64,000 nt of DNA, taken from Desulfovibrio aminophilus. GTDB lineage: Bacteria > Desulfobacterota > Desulfovibrionia > Desulfovibrionales > Desulfovibrionaceae. The DNA lies in assembly GCF_023660105.1 (NCBI RefSeq), contig NZ_JAMHGA010000013.1:49282-113281 (forward strand), in the 5' to 3' direction. A program made the position numbers and the translations under genes. The notes beneath the pieces are model-generated. The model did no database searches, was not told the DNA's origin, and was given only the letters and a program-made list of their open reading frames with translations. This document shows positions 55,101-62,335 of the stretch, piece after piece. Each line of letters starts with the position of its first letter. The stretch's first letter is position 1.

Positions 55101-55258
55101 GCCCGGACGGAGCGCTCGTTCTCCTCGGAGACCGTGCGCTCCATGGTCAGGAACCGCTGGCGGAGCACCACGCCGGTGCCGGCCATGGCCACGGCGAGAA
55201 TGAGGGCCAGGGCCAGGGAGAAGGTCAGGCCCAGGCGGCGGCGGATCCAGTTGCGCAC
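52151..55258 (-). CDS. membrane hybrid histidine kinase (Cache-HAMP-PAS-HisKA-HATPase-REC)
   Basis: The 1035-residue kinase has a membrane helix (about 9-31), a large periplasmic Cache-type domain, a second helix (about 375-400), HAMP (about 400-455), a PAS domain (about 465-590), a heptad region with repeated NEQLSAM/NEELxxxN units (about 590-640), HisKA with [11 protein letters not shown] (His near 669), an HATPase domain (DSGIGID, GTGLGLG) and a receiver (about 910-1030, Asp near 960 in LLLLDVQMP). It should sense a periplasmic ligand. GTG 55258 follows GGAG. It is divergent from a response-regulator-type sigma-54 activator, a likely partner, but this is inference. Confidence 0.93.
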   Translation of the reverse strand: MRNWIRRRLGLTFSLALALILAVAMAGTGVVLRQRFLTMERTVSEENERSVRAQAAQLLARSVQDQAGQLNALFRAFESQARTAASQVAFLLEYAELHAAEAPAREIPRPGPHGWLVNDPGALTQALRRPGPAARADLEIAALAHLGPTLDGLQRNEPLCRSAWFTGAAGYIRRAPNPGRDALPGADLDLLARPAYRLADPEGNPGRGPRWTSIHEDGFGDGPEVSVAAPAYTPSGRFLGVLGMDLSLAAIGESIFSGPHPPVSLEQAVSRTRFKGEFSILVTPEGEILVARPQDLVRLGLPADPGSRHTLGGSENPEPRRLAREIRRAVGGALTLALDQRNWTVFHHPIPATGWSLCLFVPEDELQAGVARSRNVIEGAISDLGPQVLLITLAFIAVASVFVLLFFRVLLLRPIRRLQDGFAALGSGDLDAHVDERLPGELGGLARAFNETVRALKTEHMAARGAELRYRDIFENAINGFYLTDVQGAALKVNPAMARMFGYETAADMEARGRDFAGRHYMDLKDRERLLAQARVQGEIRGQEIAYRRLDGSLLWGSVNARAVYDAEGRMVRIEGTVEDVTERKMAERERQALNEQLSAMNEQLSAMNEELSAANEEMASTNEELVQANDELVAEMARRRETEDRLRGARLAAESASRAKSEFLANMSHEIRTPLNAVMGMLQLIGRAGLTGEQAEYADIALVSARSLLSVINDILDLSAVEAGKMDLAAEAFEPGMLLRQVADSFLGQARGKGLRLEWDVDPRVPEILVGDPGRLRQILFNLLGNAVKFTDRGLVRAELSALPVRPGPDRVRLLLTISDSGIGIDPEQTGYIFEPFTQADGSFGRKYQGTGLGLGIVKRIVGLMRGAICVDSEPGGGATVYATVEVRLPGPEESLARDRRERVRLPGARLNVLVAEDSRINRILVTRVLEKLGHNVTAVEDGRRALEVLAQDRFDLLLLDVQMPGVDGMEVTRTVRAGEAGILDRRIPIIAMTAHAMKGDREIFLEAGMDGYIAKPFELDEFAETLRDVLRST

Positions 55259-55384
55259 CGAAGCTCCGTGGTTTGCCGGGACGGCCGGGGCGCGGTCCCG
55301 CTGCTCGCCTCTGACTTATCAAAATGCCGACGGCTTGCAAGGGCCCGCAGCGGGCGGCTTTTTCGCCGGGCGGCCGCCAAGCGC

Positions 55385-55436
55385 TTGACAGCCGGGGGGT
55401 GGGGCCTATATGGGATAAGTGACACAATAATTTGTC
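55385..55436 (+). promoter_or_regulatory. promoter and dyad upstream of sigma-54 activator gene
   Basis: TTGACA (55385-55390) and TATATG (55407-55412) are separated by 16 bp. An imperfect dyad GACACAAT-AATTTGTC (55421-55436) lies just past the expected start and may be an operator. The rest of the 318-bp divergent region shows nothing else clear. Confidence 0.5.
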
Positions 55437-55576
55437 CCCCTCGCGCCGCCGGCCCCCCTTCACTCCGGCGACGCTTTCCGAGGCGGCGGGGGCCTTGACT
55501 GGCGGCCCCCGCCGTTTCTTTTTCCCCTCCCGGCCATTGACAGTCCCCACGAATTCGGGAAGATCGCCCCAGACCC

Positions 55577-56980
55577 ATGAAAACCATACTCGTGTGCGGC
55601 GACCCCGCCGCCGACTATTCCGCCGTGGAGCGCTGCTACGAGGACGAATGCCGCGTGGAGCGCTTCGCGTCCAAGGCCCCGTTCCAGAAGGCCCTGGCCG
55701 GGCACCCGGACCTGGCCTTCATCGACGTGCGCTTCCTGGGCGAGGGCCCGGGCCGGGGTTCGGAGCGCCATTACGAGCGCGACCTGGCGGCCTTCGCGGA
55801 ACTGGCCCCGCAGACCCCGGTGTTCGTGCTCTGCCCCCCGGAGCTGACCCGCGAGGCGGTCAAGGCGGTCAAGGCCGGGGCGGCCAACTACCTCATCCTG
55901 CCCCTGGACGCGGCCGAGATCGCCTACGTCACCGAGAGTCTGGAGGAACTGAACCAGCTCCAGCACGAACTGGACTACCTGCGCGGCCGGTTCTGGAAAA
56001 AAGACCCCGACGACGTGACCCAGACCAACTCCCCGGCCATGCGCGAGGTCTTCCGCAAGCTCCGGCGCGTGGCCCCCACGCGGACCACGGTGCTGCTCAC
56101 CGGCGAGACCGGCGTGGGCAAGGGCACCATGGCCCGGCTCGTGCACCTGCACTCCAACCGGGCGGCCAAGCCGTTCATCGCCGTGCACTGCGGGGCCATC
56201 CCGGAGACGCTCATCGAGAGCGAGCTGTTCGGCCACGAGAAGGGCGCCTTCACCGGGGCCGTGCGCCAGAAGCTCGGCAAGTTCGAGATCGCCTCCGGCG
56301 GGACGATCTTCCTGGACGAGGTGGGCACCCTGCCGCCCTCCTCCCAGGTCAAGCTCCTGGGCGTGCTCCAGGACCGGAGCTTCCAGCGCGTGGGCGGGGA
56401 GCGGGACATCGAGGCCAACGTGCGGATCATCGCGGCCACCAACGAGAACCTCAAGCAGCTCTGCCGCGCGGACAAGTTCCGCACGGACCTCTACTACCGC
56501 CTGAACGTGTTCCCGGTGGAGCTGCCGCCCCTGCGCGAACGGGTGGAGGACATCCCGCTCATCGCGGCCGGAATCCTGGCCCGGATCAAGCGCACGGACC
56601 CCTCGGACATCCGGGGCTTCGCGCCCTCGGTGCTGGAGGCCTTCCGGCTCTATCCCTGGCCGGGCAACGTGCGGGAGCTGGAGAACGTCATCGAGCGGGC
56701 CTACATCCTGGAGTCCTCGGACCTGCTGGGCCCGGAGAGCTTCCCGGCCGAAATGTTCACCGAGGAGGCCGCCTCCAGCCTGCTGCCCGTGGACCCCACC
56801 CTGCCGCTGGCCGAGGCCCGGCGGCGCTCAGTGGACGACATGGAGGAGCGCTACCTGCGCGAGGTGCTCACCCGGCACAAGGGCCGCATCGCGGACACGG
56901 CCAAGCACGCGGGCATCACCACCCGCCAGCTGCACAAGCTCATGACCCGCCACGGACTGAAAAAGGAAAGCTTCAAGTAA
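55577..56980 (+). CDS. sigma-54-dependent response regulator (NtrC-like)
   Basis: The 467-residue protein has an N-terminal receiver-like domain (about 1-120; probable acceptor Asp50 in AFIDVRF, with a longer loop than usual), an AAA+ domain (about 145-375; GETGVGKG near 176, ELFGHEKGAFTGA near 223, GGTIFLDEVG) and a C-terminal Fis-type helix-turn-helix. The GAFTGA sigma-54 loop is intact. It is divergent from the hybrid kinase and probably receives phosphate from it. A candidate target is the sigma-54 promoter at 59231 with three CGGAA-N7-TTCCG palindromes, about 2.3 kb away (inference). The stop is inside a repeat copy. Confidence 0.92.
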   Translation: MKTILVCGDPAADYSAVERCYEDECRVERFASKAPFQKALAGHPDLAFIDVRFLGEGPGRGSERHYERDLAAFAELAPQTPVFVLCPPELTREAVKAVKAGAANYLILPLDAAEIAYVTESLEELNQLQHELDYLRGRFWKKDPDDVTQTNSPAMREVFRKLRRVAPTRTTVLLTGETGVGKGTMARLVHLHSNRAAKPFIAVHCGAIPETLIESELFGHEKGAFTGAVRQKLGKFEIASGGTIFLDEVGTLPPSSQVKLLGVLQDRSFQRVGGERDIEANVRIIAATNENLKQLCRADKFRTDLYYRLNVFPVELPPLRERVEDIPLIAAGILARIKRTDPSDIRGFAPSVLEAFRLYPWPGNVRELENVIERAYILESSDLLGPESFPAEMFTEEAASSLLPVDPTLPLAEARRRSVDDMEERYLREVLTRHKGRIADTAKHAGITTRQLHKLMTRHGLKKESFK

Positions 56981-57068
56981 CCCCCTTCGGGGGTCCGCGG
57001 AAAGGCGAAGAGGCTTTCGCCTTGTCGCCTTTTCCATGCCCCCCCTTCGGGGAGCGTCGGAAAGGTGG
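56978..57068. repeat. palindromic 3'-end repeat, copy 12a
   Basis: TAACCCCCTTCGGGGGTCCGCGGAAAGGCGAAGAGGC, then GCCTTTTCCATGCCCCCCCTTCGGGG and GTCGGAAAGG. The first three bases are the stop of the activator gene. Confidence 0.6.
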
Positions 57069-57074
57069 TGGAAA

Positions 57075-57114
57075 AGAAAAGGCCGGACTCCGCGAGGGGT
57101 CCGGCCTTCTTTTT
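57075..57114. terminator. bidirectional rho-independent terminator
   Basis: AAGGCCGGAC and GTCCGGCCTT form a 10-bp stem with an A-rich left flank and a CTTTTT right flank, between the convergent activator and SulP genes. Confidence 0.8.
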
Positions 57115-57125
57115 CCTGACTGGAA

Positions 57126-57174
57126 GCCTCCCGGCCTTTCTATAACCCCCCGAAGGGGGCCGAGGGGGGGGTTA
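57126..57174. repeat. palindromic 3'-end repeat, copy 12b
   Basis: GGCCTTTCTATAACCCCCCGAAGGGGGCC is the right arm of the family; the TAA stop of the SulP gene (57172-57174) closes it. Confidence 0.55.
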
Positions 57175-58833
57175 CATGGGCTGAAGGGTGCCCTTGACGG
57201 GCCGGTGCTCGGCGGCGCGGGCGGCGCGGAGGTCTTCCTCGGCCAGCCGCAGGGCCTCGGCCAGGGCGGGTTCGTGCTCGGCGTACATGCGCTCCTCGGG
57301 CAGCAGGGAGCCGAAGCCCAGCTCCAGGAGGCGCTTGCGGTGCTCGTCGGTCACGGCCAGGAGCACGGCCACGCGGGCGTCGCGCATGCGCTCCACCATC
57401 TCGCCCAGGGCGAAGATGGCCGAGAGGTCCATGAAGGGCACCTTGAGGCAGTTGATGACCAGGACCCGGGTTCCGGCCAGCTTGGCCACGGCGTCCTGCA
57501 TGGAGGCCGAGGTGCCGAAGAAGAAGGGCCCGCTGACCGTGACCACGCGCACGGCGAAGTCCGTGACGGCCTGGAGCCCGCGCTCCTCGGAGAGCCTGCC
57601 GTTGAACTCCTCCTCGCCCTGGATGTCGATGCTCGACTGGCGGGTGATGCGGTAGGTCAGGAGCAGGGAGGCCAGGGTCACGCCCGCGGCCACGGCCACG
57701 ATGAGGTCCACGAAGACGGTGATGGCGAAGACCGTGACCATGACGGCCAGGTCCTGGCGCGGGGCGCGGCGCAGGATGCCGAGCATGCGGTAGTCCAGGA
57801 TGTCCACGCCGACCTTGACCAGGATGCCCGCCAGGACGGGCATGGGGATGCGCGAGGCCAGGGGGCCGAGGCCCAGGAGCACGGCCAGCAGGAGCACGGC
57901 GTGGATCGCCCCGGCCAGGCGGGTGCTGCCGCCGGCCTTGATGTTCACCACGGTGCGCATGGTGGCTCCCGCGCCGGGAATGCCGCCCACCAGGCCGCAG
58001 AGCATGTTGCCCAGGCCCTGGCCCAGGAGTTCGCGGTTGGGGTTGTGGCGTTCCTTGGTCATGGAGTCGGCCACCAGGGAGGTGAGCAGGGTGTCCATGG
58101 TGCCGAGCACGGCCAGGGCCAGGGCGTAGCCCAGGATTTCGCGCAGCCTGCCGGGGTTGAAGGCGGGCAGGCGCAGCTCGGGCAGGCCCTGGGGGATGGC
58201 GCCGATGGTGGCCACGTCCAGGCCCAGGATCACGGAGACCAGGGTGCCCGCGATGAGGGCGATGAGCGGCGAGGGCAGGACGCGGGAGATGCGCGCCGGG
58301 GTGAGGAAGACGATGGCCATGGCCAGGGCGCCCAGGAACAGGCTGGAGAAGCTCGTCTGGGCCAGGGCCGGGCCCAGGGTCAGGACGCTCTGCAGGGGCG
58401 AGGACACGGAGTGCGCGCCCAGGAGCGGATGGATCTGGAGCAGGATGATGATGACCCCGATGCCGCTCATGAAGCCGGAGATGACCGGATAGGGGATGAA
58501 GCGCACGAAGCGGCCCACGCGGATGACGCCCAGGACCATCTGAAGGACGCCGGAGATGGCCACGGCCAGCATGACCGAGGGCAGGTCGCCCTGGAAGGCC
58601 ACCAGGGCGGCGGCCGTGACCACGGTCATGGGGCCCGTGGGGCCGGAGATCTGGGTGGGCGTGCCGCCGAACACGGCGGCGAAGAACCCGAGGATCATGG
58701 CCCCGTAGAGACCGGCGGCGGCGCCCGCGCCGCTGGCCACGCCGAAGGCCAGGGCCAGGGGCAGGGCCACGATGCCCGCCGTGAGGCCGCCGAAGAGATC
58801 GCCGCGCAGCCGCGCGACCAGACCGGATTGCAT
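57172..58833 (-). CDS. SulP/SLC26-family anion transporter with STAS domain
   Basis: The 553-residue protein has about 12-14 membrane helices (residues 15-410) with the SLC26 signatures GLTAGIVALPLALAFGVASG and GPTGPMTVV near the N-terminus, and a C-terminal STAS domain (about 425-540; VLVINCLKVPFMDLSAIFALGEMV). SulP proteins move sulfate, bicarbonate or dicarboxylates; in a sulfate reducer sulfate is attractive, but bicarbonate cannot be excluded. ATG 58833 follows GAGGGAG with long spacing; an upstream ATG at 58869 is less likely. It is divergent from the kamA-like operon across 473 bp that hold the three palindromes. Confidence 0.92.
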   Translation of the reverse strand: MQSGLVARLRGDLFGGLTAGIVALPLALAFGVASGAGAAAGLYGAMILGFFAAVFGGTPTQISGPTGPMTVVTAAALVAFQGDLPSVMLAVAISGVLQMVLGVIRVGRFVRFIPYPVISGFMSGIGVIIILLQIHPLLGAHSVSSPLQSVLTLGPALAQTSFSSLFLGALAMAIVFLTPARISRVLPSPLIALIAGTLVSVILGLDVATIGAIPQGLPELRLPAFNPGRLREILGYALALAVLGTMDTLLTSLVADSMTKERHNPNRELLGQGLGNMLCGLVGGIPGAGATMRTVVNIKAGGSTRLAGAIHAVLLLAVLLGLGPLASRIPMPVLAGILVKVGVDILDYRMLGILRRAPRQDLAVMVTVFAITVFVDLIVAVAAGVTLASLLLTYRITRQSSIDIQGEEEFNGRLSEERGLQAVTDFAVRVVTVSGPFFFGTSASMQDAVAKLAGTRVLVINCLKVPFMDLSAIFALGEMVERMRDARVAVLLAVTDEHRKRLLELGFGSLLPEERMYAEHEPALAEALRLAEEDLRAARAAEHRPVKGTLQPM

Positions 58834-59004
58834 AAGCCGAACTCCCTCGCCGCCGGGGCGGCGCATCAATGTGGTTTCATGCGCCCGGGACGCGGGCGCA
58901 AAACCGGTCCGGCATATGCCCGCCGCACGATTTCGTCCAGCCCCGATGAAAAGATTCTGAAACCGCCGGGCCCCAAGGGTCGGCGGGGATGGCCCAAGAA
59001 TAAT

Positions 59005-59021
59005 CGGAACTATTCATTCCG
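59005..59021. promoter_or_regulatory. operator palindrome CGGAA-N7-TTCCG, site A
   Basis: CGGAA-CTATTCA-TTCCG. First of three identical dyads in the divergent region; sites A and B start exactly 30 bp apart. Confidence 0.65.
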
Positions 59022-59034
59022 ATCAGGCCACATG

Positions 59035-59051
59035 CGGAACAAACAATTCCG
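59035..59051. promoter_or_regulatory. operator palindrome CGGAA-N7-TTCCG, site B
   Basis: CGGAA-CAAACAA-TTCCG. Same half-sites and spacer length as sites A and C. Confidence 0.65.
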
Positions 59052-59159
59052 TTTTTTCTCTAGAGTCTCTTTAATCCATGAATTATTTTTGTTTTTTCGT
59101 TGCACACCCCCCTCGCCGGCCTGCCCTGACGGGTCCCTGCCCCTGATCCGGCAATCGAT

Positions 59160-59176
59160 CGGAACAAAAAGTTCCG
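59160..59176. promoter_or_regulatory. operator palindrome CGGAA-N7-TTCCG, site C
   Basis: CGGAA-CAAAAAG-TTCCG, centred about 89 bp upstream of the predicted sigma-54 transcription start at 59257, a usual distance for an enhancer site. Confidence 0.65.
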
Positions 59177-59230
59177 CTTCCTCGAATCGGATGCGTTTTG
59201 TTTTACCAACAATTTCATGACGATAACGCT

Positions 59231-59246
59231 TGGTCCCCATCTTGCT
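59231..59246 (+). promoter_or_regulatory. sigma-54 promoter of the KamA/ATP-grasp operon
   Basis: TGGTCCC-CATC-TTGCT matches the -24/-12 consensus with exact spacing and a perfect TTGC. Transcription would start near 59257, 50 bp before the first gene. Confidence 0.75.
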
Positions 59247-59306
59247 ATCCGCGCGCAGCAAGGGACGGCCCACGTGGGCCGCCCGAACCCCTTCCGGGGA
59301 GGCTCC

Positions 59307-59612
59307 ATGAGCAAGCACGCGGGTTCCGCCACGGTCCTGACCGGCATCCTCCATCCCTGCGCCTGGGATGCGCGGGGCGCGGTCACGGCCCTGACCCTGG
59401 CCACGGACACCGAGGAGGAATATCTCCTCCGGGGTCCCAGCCCCAGGAGCCTGCGGCCGCTCATGGGCGAAGAGGTGGTCGTGCGCGGGCGCGTGCGCCG
59501 CGACCCGGAAGGCGACGCCGTGGATGTGCTGGACATCCGCCGCGCGGAGGACGACGGTTCGTCCTTTTCCCACAACGACGGCTATTCCGCCGCCCTGGAG
59601 GAGGTCTTCTGA
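59307..59612 (+). CDS. small OB-fold-like hypothetical protein
   Basis: The 101-residue protein starts MSKHAGSATVLTGILHP and has an OB-fold-like order: a strand TALTLATDTEEEYLLRG, a helix (SPRSLRPLM), then GEEVVVRGRVRRDPEGDAVDVLDI. It is cytoplasmic with no known family. The upstream in-frame ATG at 59217 lies before the sigma-54 promoter, so ATG 59307, with GGGGAGG in front, is the start. It is the first gene of the operon that includes the KamA-like and ATP-grasp genes; the next gene begins one base after its stop codon. The similar layout of the next product suggests an ancient duplication (inference). Confidence 0.75.
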   Translation: MSKHAGSATVLTGILHPCAWDARGAVTALTLATDTEEEYLLRGPSPRSLRPLMGEEVVVRGRVRRDPEGDAVDVLDIRRAEDDGSSFSHNDGYSAALEEVF

Positions 59613-59613
59613 A

Positions 59614-60003
59614 ATGGTCCCGGGTTCCGTCCGCCTCGCCTGCCTCGCCGCCGCGCTGATCCTGCTCTGCTGCGTCCCTGCCCCGGCCGCGCAGCAGCCC
59701 GCTCCCCAGCGCGAGGCCGTGAGCATCTCCGGTCTCATCGTGGTGGACGACGACGGCTCGGTCATCATCCAGGACGACTCCGGCGTGGACTACGTGGTCC
59801 ATGCCCCGGACCTCTCCACCTTCTCCGGCGAAGGCATTGTCGGCGAGGGCGAGACCTGGACCGATGAGAACGGCGACCAGGCCCTCTCCCTCTCCAACTA
59901 CGAGATCATCGACATCGTCATCACCCCCCAGGAGGAGCAGTCCTCCCCGGAGAAGGCCGGTCCCGCCCGCCCCACCTCGGCGCGCGCGGACGTCGCGGCC
60001 TGA
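59614..60003 (+). CDS. secreted OB-fold-like hypothetical protein
   Basis: The 129-residue product has a signal peptide with a hydrophobic core (LACLAAALILLCCVPAPA; the paired Cys could mark a lipoprotein but the lipobox is poor). The acidic mature part, AVSISGLIVVDDDGSVIIQDDSGVD and GEGETWTDENGDQALSLSNYEIIDIVI, resembles a small OB-type barrel like the one encoded just upstream, with many Asp and Glu. The tail is Pro/Ala-rich. Function is unknown; being in the same operon as the amino-acid-modifying enzymes suggests a periplasmic partner or sensor (inference). ATG 59614 lies one base after the previous stop; GGAGGAGG is 15 bp upstream. Confidence 0.72.
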   Translation: MVPGSVRLACLAAALILLCCVPAPAAQQPAPQREAVSISGLIVVDDDGSVIIQDDSGVDYVVHAPDLSTFSGEGIVGEGETWTDENGDQALSLSNYEIIDIVITPQEEQSSPEKAGPARPTSARADVAA

Positions 60004-60047
60004 ACCGGAACACCACCCACGCGGCCGAACCGCGAAGGAGAATGGTC

Positions 60048-61349
60048 ATGAAAGAATGCCTCGACCTCACGGCCAACGAGCCCCCCGACCCCTCGGGGGT
60101 CCTGTCGATGGCGGCCGACGCCGCCGGACACGCCCCCCTGGCTTTCGCCCCGACCCACCGCCCGGTTCAGCGGGCCAGAACCATCACCCTGCCCGACGTG
60201 CACATCAACGCCCGCACCCGGGACTTCCACCACAGATTTTTCCCCCAGGCGACGCTCAAGGACTGGAACGACTGGCGCTGGCAGTTGAAGAACCGCTTCG
60301 CCACCCTGGCGGACATCGCCCGCGTCCTGGACCTCTCCGCCGACGAGCGCCGGGCCATGATGCTCCCGGACCACTCCCGGCTGCCCTTCGCCGTGACGCC
60401 CTACTACGCCTCCCTGCTGGAGCCCGGGAACCCGGACCAGCCCGTGCGCCGCTGCGTCATCCCGAGCATGGCCGAGACCCTCGCCGCCCCCGGCGAGGCC
60501 GACGACCCCCTGGGCGAGGACGCCCACATGCCCGTGCCCGGCCTCGTCCACCGCTACCCCGACCGCGTGCTCTTCCTGGTCACGGACTTCTGCTCCACCT
60601 ACTGCCGCTACTGCACCCGCTCCCGCGCCGTGGGCGGGCACAAGGCCGCCCACGTCTTCAAGAAGCGCTGGGAAAAGGCCCTGGCCTACATCGCCGCCAC
60701 CCCCCAGGTGCGCGACGTGCTCCTCTCCGGCGGCGACGCCCTGACCCTCTCCGACGAGGCCATCGACTGGCTCCTGTGCCGGCTGCGCGCCATCCCCCAC
60801 GTGGAGTTCGTGCGCATGGGCTCCAAGGTCCCGGCCGTGCTGCCCCAGCGCGTGACCAAGAGCCTGACCCGCGTGCTCAAGCGCCACCACCCCCTGTGGG
60901 TCAGCCTGCACTTCGCCCACCCCGACGAGCTGACCCCCGAGACCGTCCGGGCCTGCGAGATGCTCGCCGACGCGGGCGTGCCCCTGGGCTCCCAGACCGT
61001 GCTCCTCAAGGGCGTCAACGACGACCCCGCGACCATGACCGCCCTGTTCCACGGCCTGCTCAAGGCCCGCGTGCGGCCCTACTACCTCTACCAGTGCGAC
61101 CCCATCTCCGGCTCCGGCCACTTCCGCACCTCCGTGCGCGCGGGCATCGACATCATCCGCTCCCTGCGCGGCCACACCACGGGCTACGCCGTGCCCCACT
61201 ACGTCATCGACGCCCCCGGCGGCGGCGGCAAGATCCCGGTCTGCCCGGAGTACGTCCAGGGACACGACGGCACGGACCTCCTGCTGACCAACTACGAAGG
61301 CAAGACCTTCCGCTACCCCGACACCGCCGGGCGCGAGGCCGCGGAATGA
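60048..61349 (+). CDS. KamA family radical SAM enzyme (lysine 2,3-aminomutase-like)
   Basis: The 433-residue protein has the radical SAM cluster motif C182-STY-C186-RY-C189, GGDALTLSD (SAM-binding GGD region) and APGGGGK with Lys395, the PLP-binding lysine of lysine 2,3-aminomutases. Members move the amino group of lysine or glutamate from C2 to C3 to give a beta-amino acid. The N-terminal 50 residues differ from well-known KamA proteins. ATG 60048 is preferred to 60042 because the AAGGAG site is properly spaced. It is the first enzyme of the operon; its stop overlaps the next start (ATGA), so the ligase is coupled. The substrate may be lysine, but this is inference. Confidence 0.92.
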   Translation: MKECLDLTANEPPDPSGVLSMAADAAGHAPLAFAPTHRPVQRARTITLPDVHINARTRDFHHRFFPQATLKDWNDWRWQLKNRFATLADIARVLDLSADERRAMMLPDHSRLPFAVTPYYASLLEPGNPDQPVRRCVIPSMAETLAAPGEADDPLGEDAHMPVPGLVHRYPDRVLFLVTDFCSTYCRYCTRSRAVGGHKAAHVFKKRWEKALAYIAATPQVRDVLLSGGDALTLSDEAIDWLLCRLRAIPHVEFVRMGSKVPAVLPQRVTKSLTRVLKRHHPLWVSLHFAHPDELTPETVRACEMLADAGVPLGSQTVLLKGVNDDPATMTALFHGLLKARVRPYYLYQCDPISGSGHFRTSVRAGIDIIRSLRGHTTGYAVPHYVIDAPGGGGKIPVCPEYVQGHDGTDLLLTNYEGKTFRYPDTAGREAAE

Positions 61350-62335
61350 AGATCGGCCTGACCTACGACCTGCAGGACTGGTACCTGGCCCGGGGCTACT
61401 CCCTGGAGGACTCCGCCGAGTTCGACCGCGCGGACACCATCGAAGGCATCGAGTCCGCCCTGGCCGCCCTGGGCCACGAGACCGAACGCGTGGGCAACGC
61501 CTTCGAACTGGTGGAGGCCCTGGCCGCCGGACGCCGCTGGGACATGGTCTTCAACATCGCCGAGGGCCTGTACGGCCCGGGCCGCGAGGCCCTGGTCCCG
61601 GCCCTGCTGGACGCCTACCGCATCCCCTACACCTTCTCCGATCCCCTGGTCCTGGCCCTGACCCTGGACAAGGCCGCCTGCAAGCGCTTCGTCCGCGACC
61701 TGGGCCTGCCCACCCCGGACTTCGCCGTGGTCCGCGAACCCGCCGACCTCGCCGCCGTGGACCTGCCCTTCCCGCTCTTCGCCAAGCCCGCCACCGAGGG
61801 CACCGGCAAGGGCATCAGCGGCGCCTCCCGGGTCGAGACCCCCGAGGCCCTGCGCGAGATATGCCTCGACCTCCTGTCCCGCTTCCGCCAGCCCGTGCTG
61901 GTGGAGACCTACCTGCCCGGCCGCGAATTCACCGTGGGCCTGGCCGGGACCGGCTCCCGCGCCCGCTCCCTGGGCTGCATGGAGGTGGTCTTCCTGGACC
62001 GCGCCGAGGCCGGGGCCTACACCTACCTGAACAAAAAGGACTTCGAGAACCGCGTGGAGTACCGCCCGGCCCGCTGCGCCGACGCCCGCGCGGCCGAGGA
62101 GCTGGCCCTGGCCGCCTGGAAGGGCCTGGGCTGCCGCGACGCCGGACGCATCGACATCCGTCTGGACGCCGCCGGAAACCCCTCGTTCATCGAGGTCAAC
62201 CCCCTGGCCGGGATCAATCCGGTCATCTCCGACCTGGTCATCCTCTGCGGCATGAACGCCGTGTCCTACCAGGACCTCATCGGCATGATCATGGACTCGG
62301 CCCGCGAACGCCTCGCCGGGAGCCCGGCTTGCTGA
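61346..62335 (+). CDS. ATP-grasp ligase 1 (D-Ala-D-Ala ligase-like)
   Basis: The 329-residue protein has the ATP-grasp plan of D-alanine:D-alanine ligases: an N-terminal domain with MVFNIAEGLYGPGREA, the ATP-binding loop FAKPATEGTGKGIS near 150, VETYLPGREFTVG near 190 and FIEVNPLAGINP near 280 with the metal-binding residues. These enzymes activate a carboxylate as acyl phosphate and join it to an amine. It is unlikely to be the cell-wall Ddl, because it is paired with a second ligase and an aminomutase and lies outside a cell-wall cluster. It starts inside the KamA stop (ATGA) and its own stop lies within the next start region. Confidence 0.88.
   Translation: MKIGLTYDLQDWYLARGYSLEDSAEFDRADTIEGIESALAALGHETERVGNAFELVEALAAGRRWDMVFNIAEGLYGPGREALVPALLDAYRIPYTFSDPLVLALTLDKAACKRFVRDLGLPTPDFAVVREPADLAAVDLPFPLFAKPATEGTGKGISGASRVETPEALREICLDLLSRFRQPVLVETYLPGREFTVGLAGTGSRARSLGCMEVVFLDRAEAGAYTYLNKKDFENRVEYRPARCADARAAEELALAAWKGLGCRDAGRIDIRLDAAGNPSFIEVNPLAGINPVISDLVILCGMNAVSYQDLIGMIMDSARERLAGSPAC

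Noticed and set aside
58896..58920. Sigma-54-like sequence before the SulP gene (minus strand GGACCGGTTTTGC)
   Set aside because: The distance between GG and GC is one base too short for a sigma-54 promoter.
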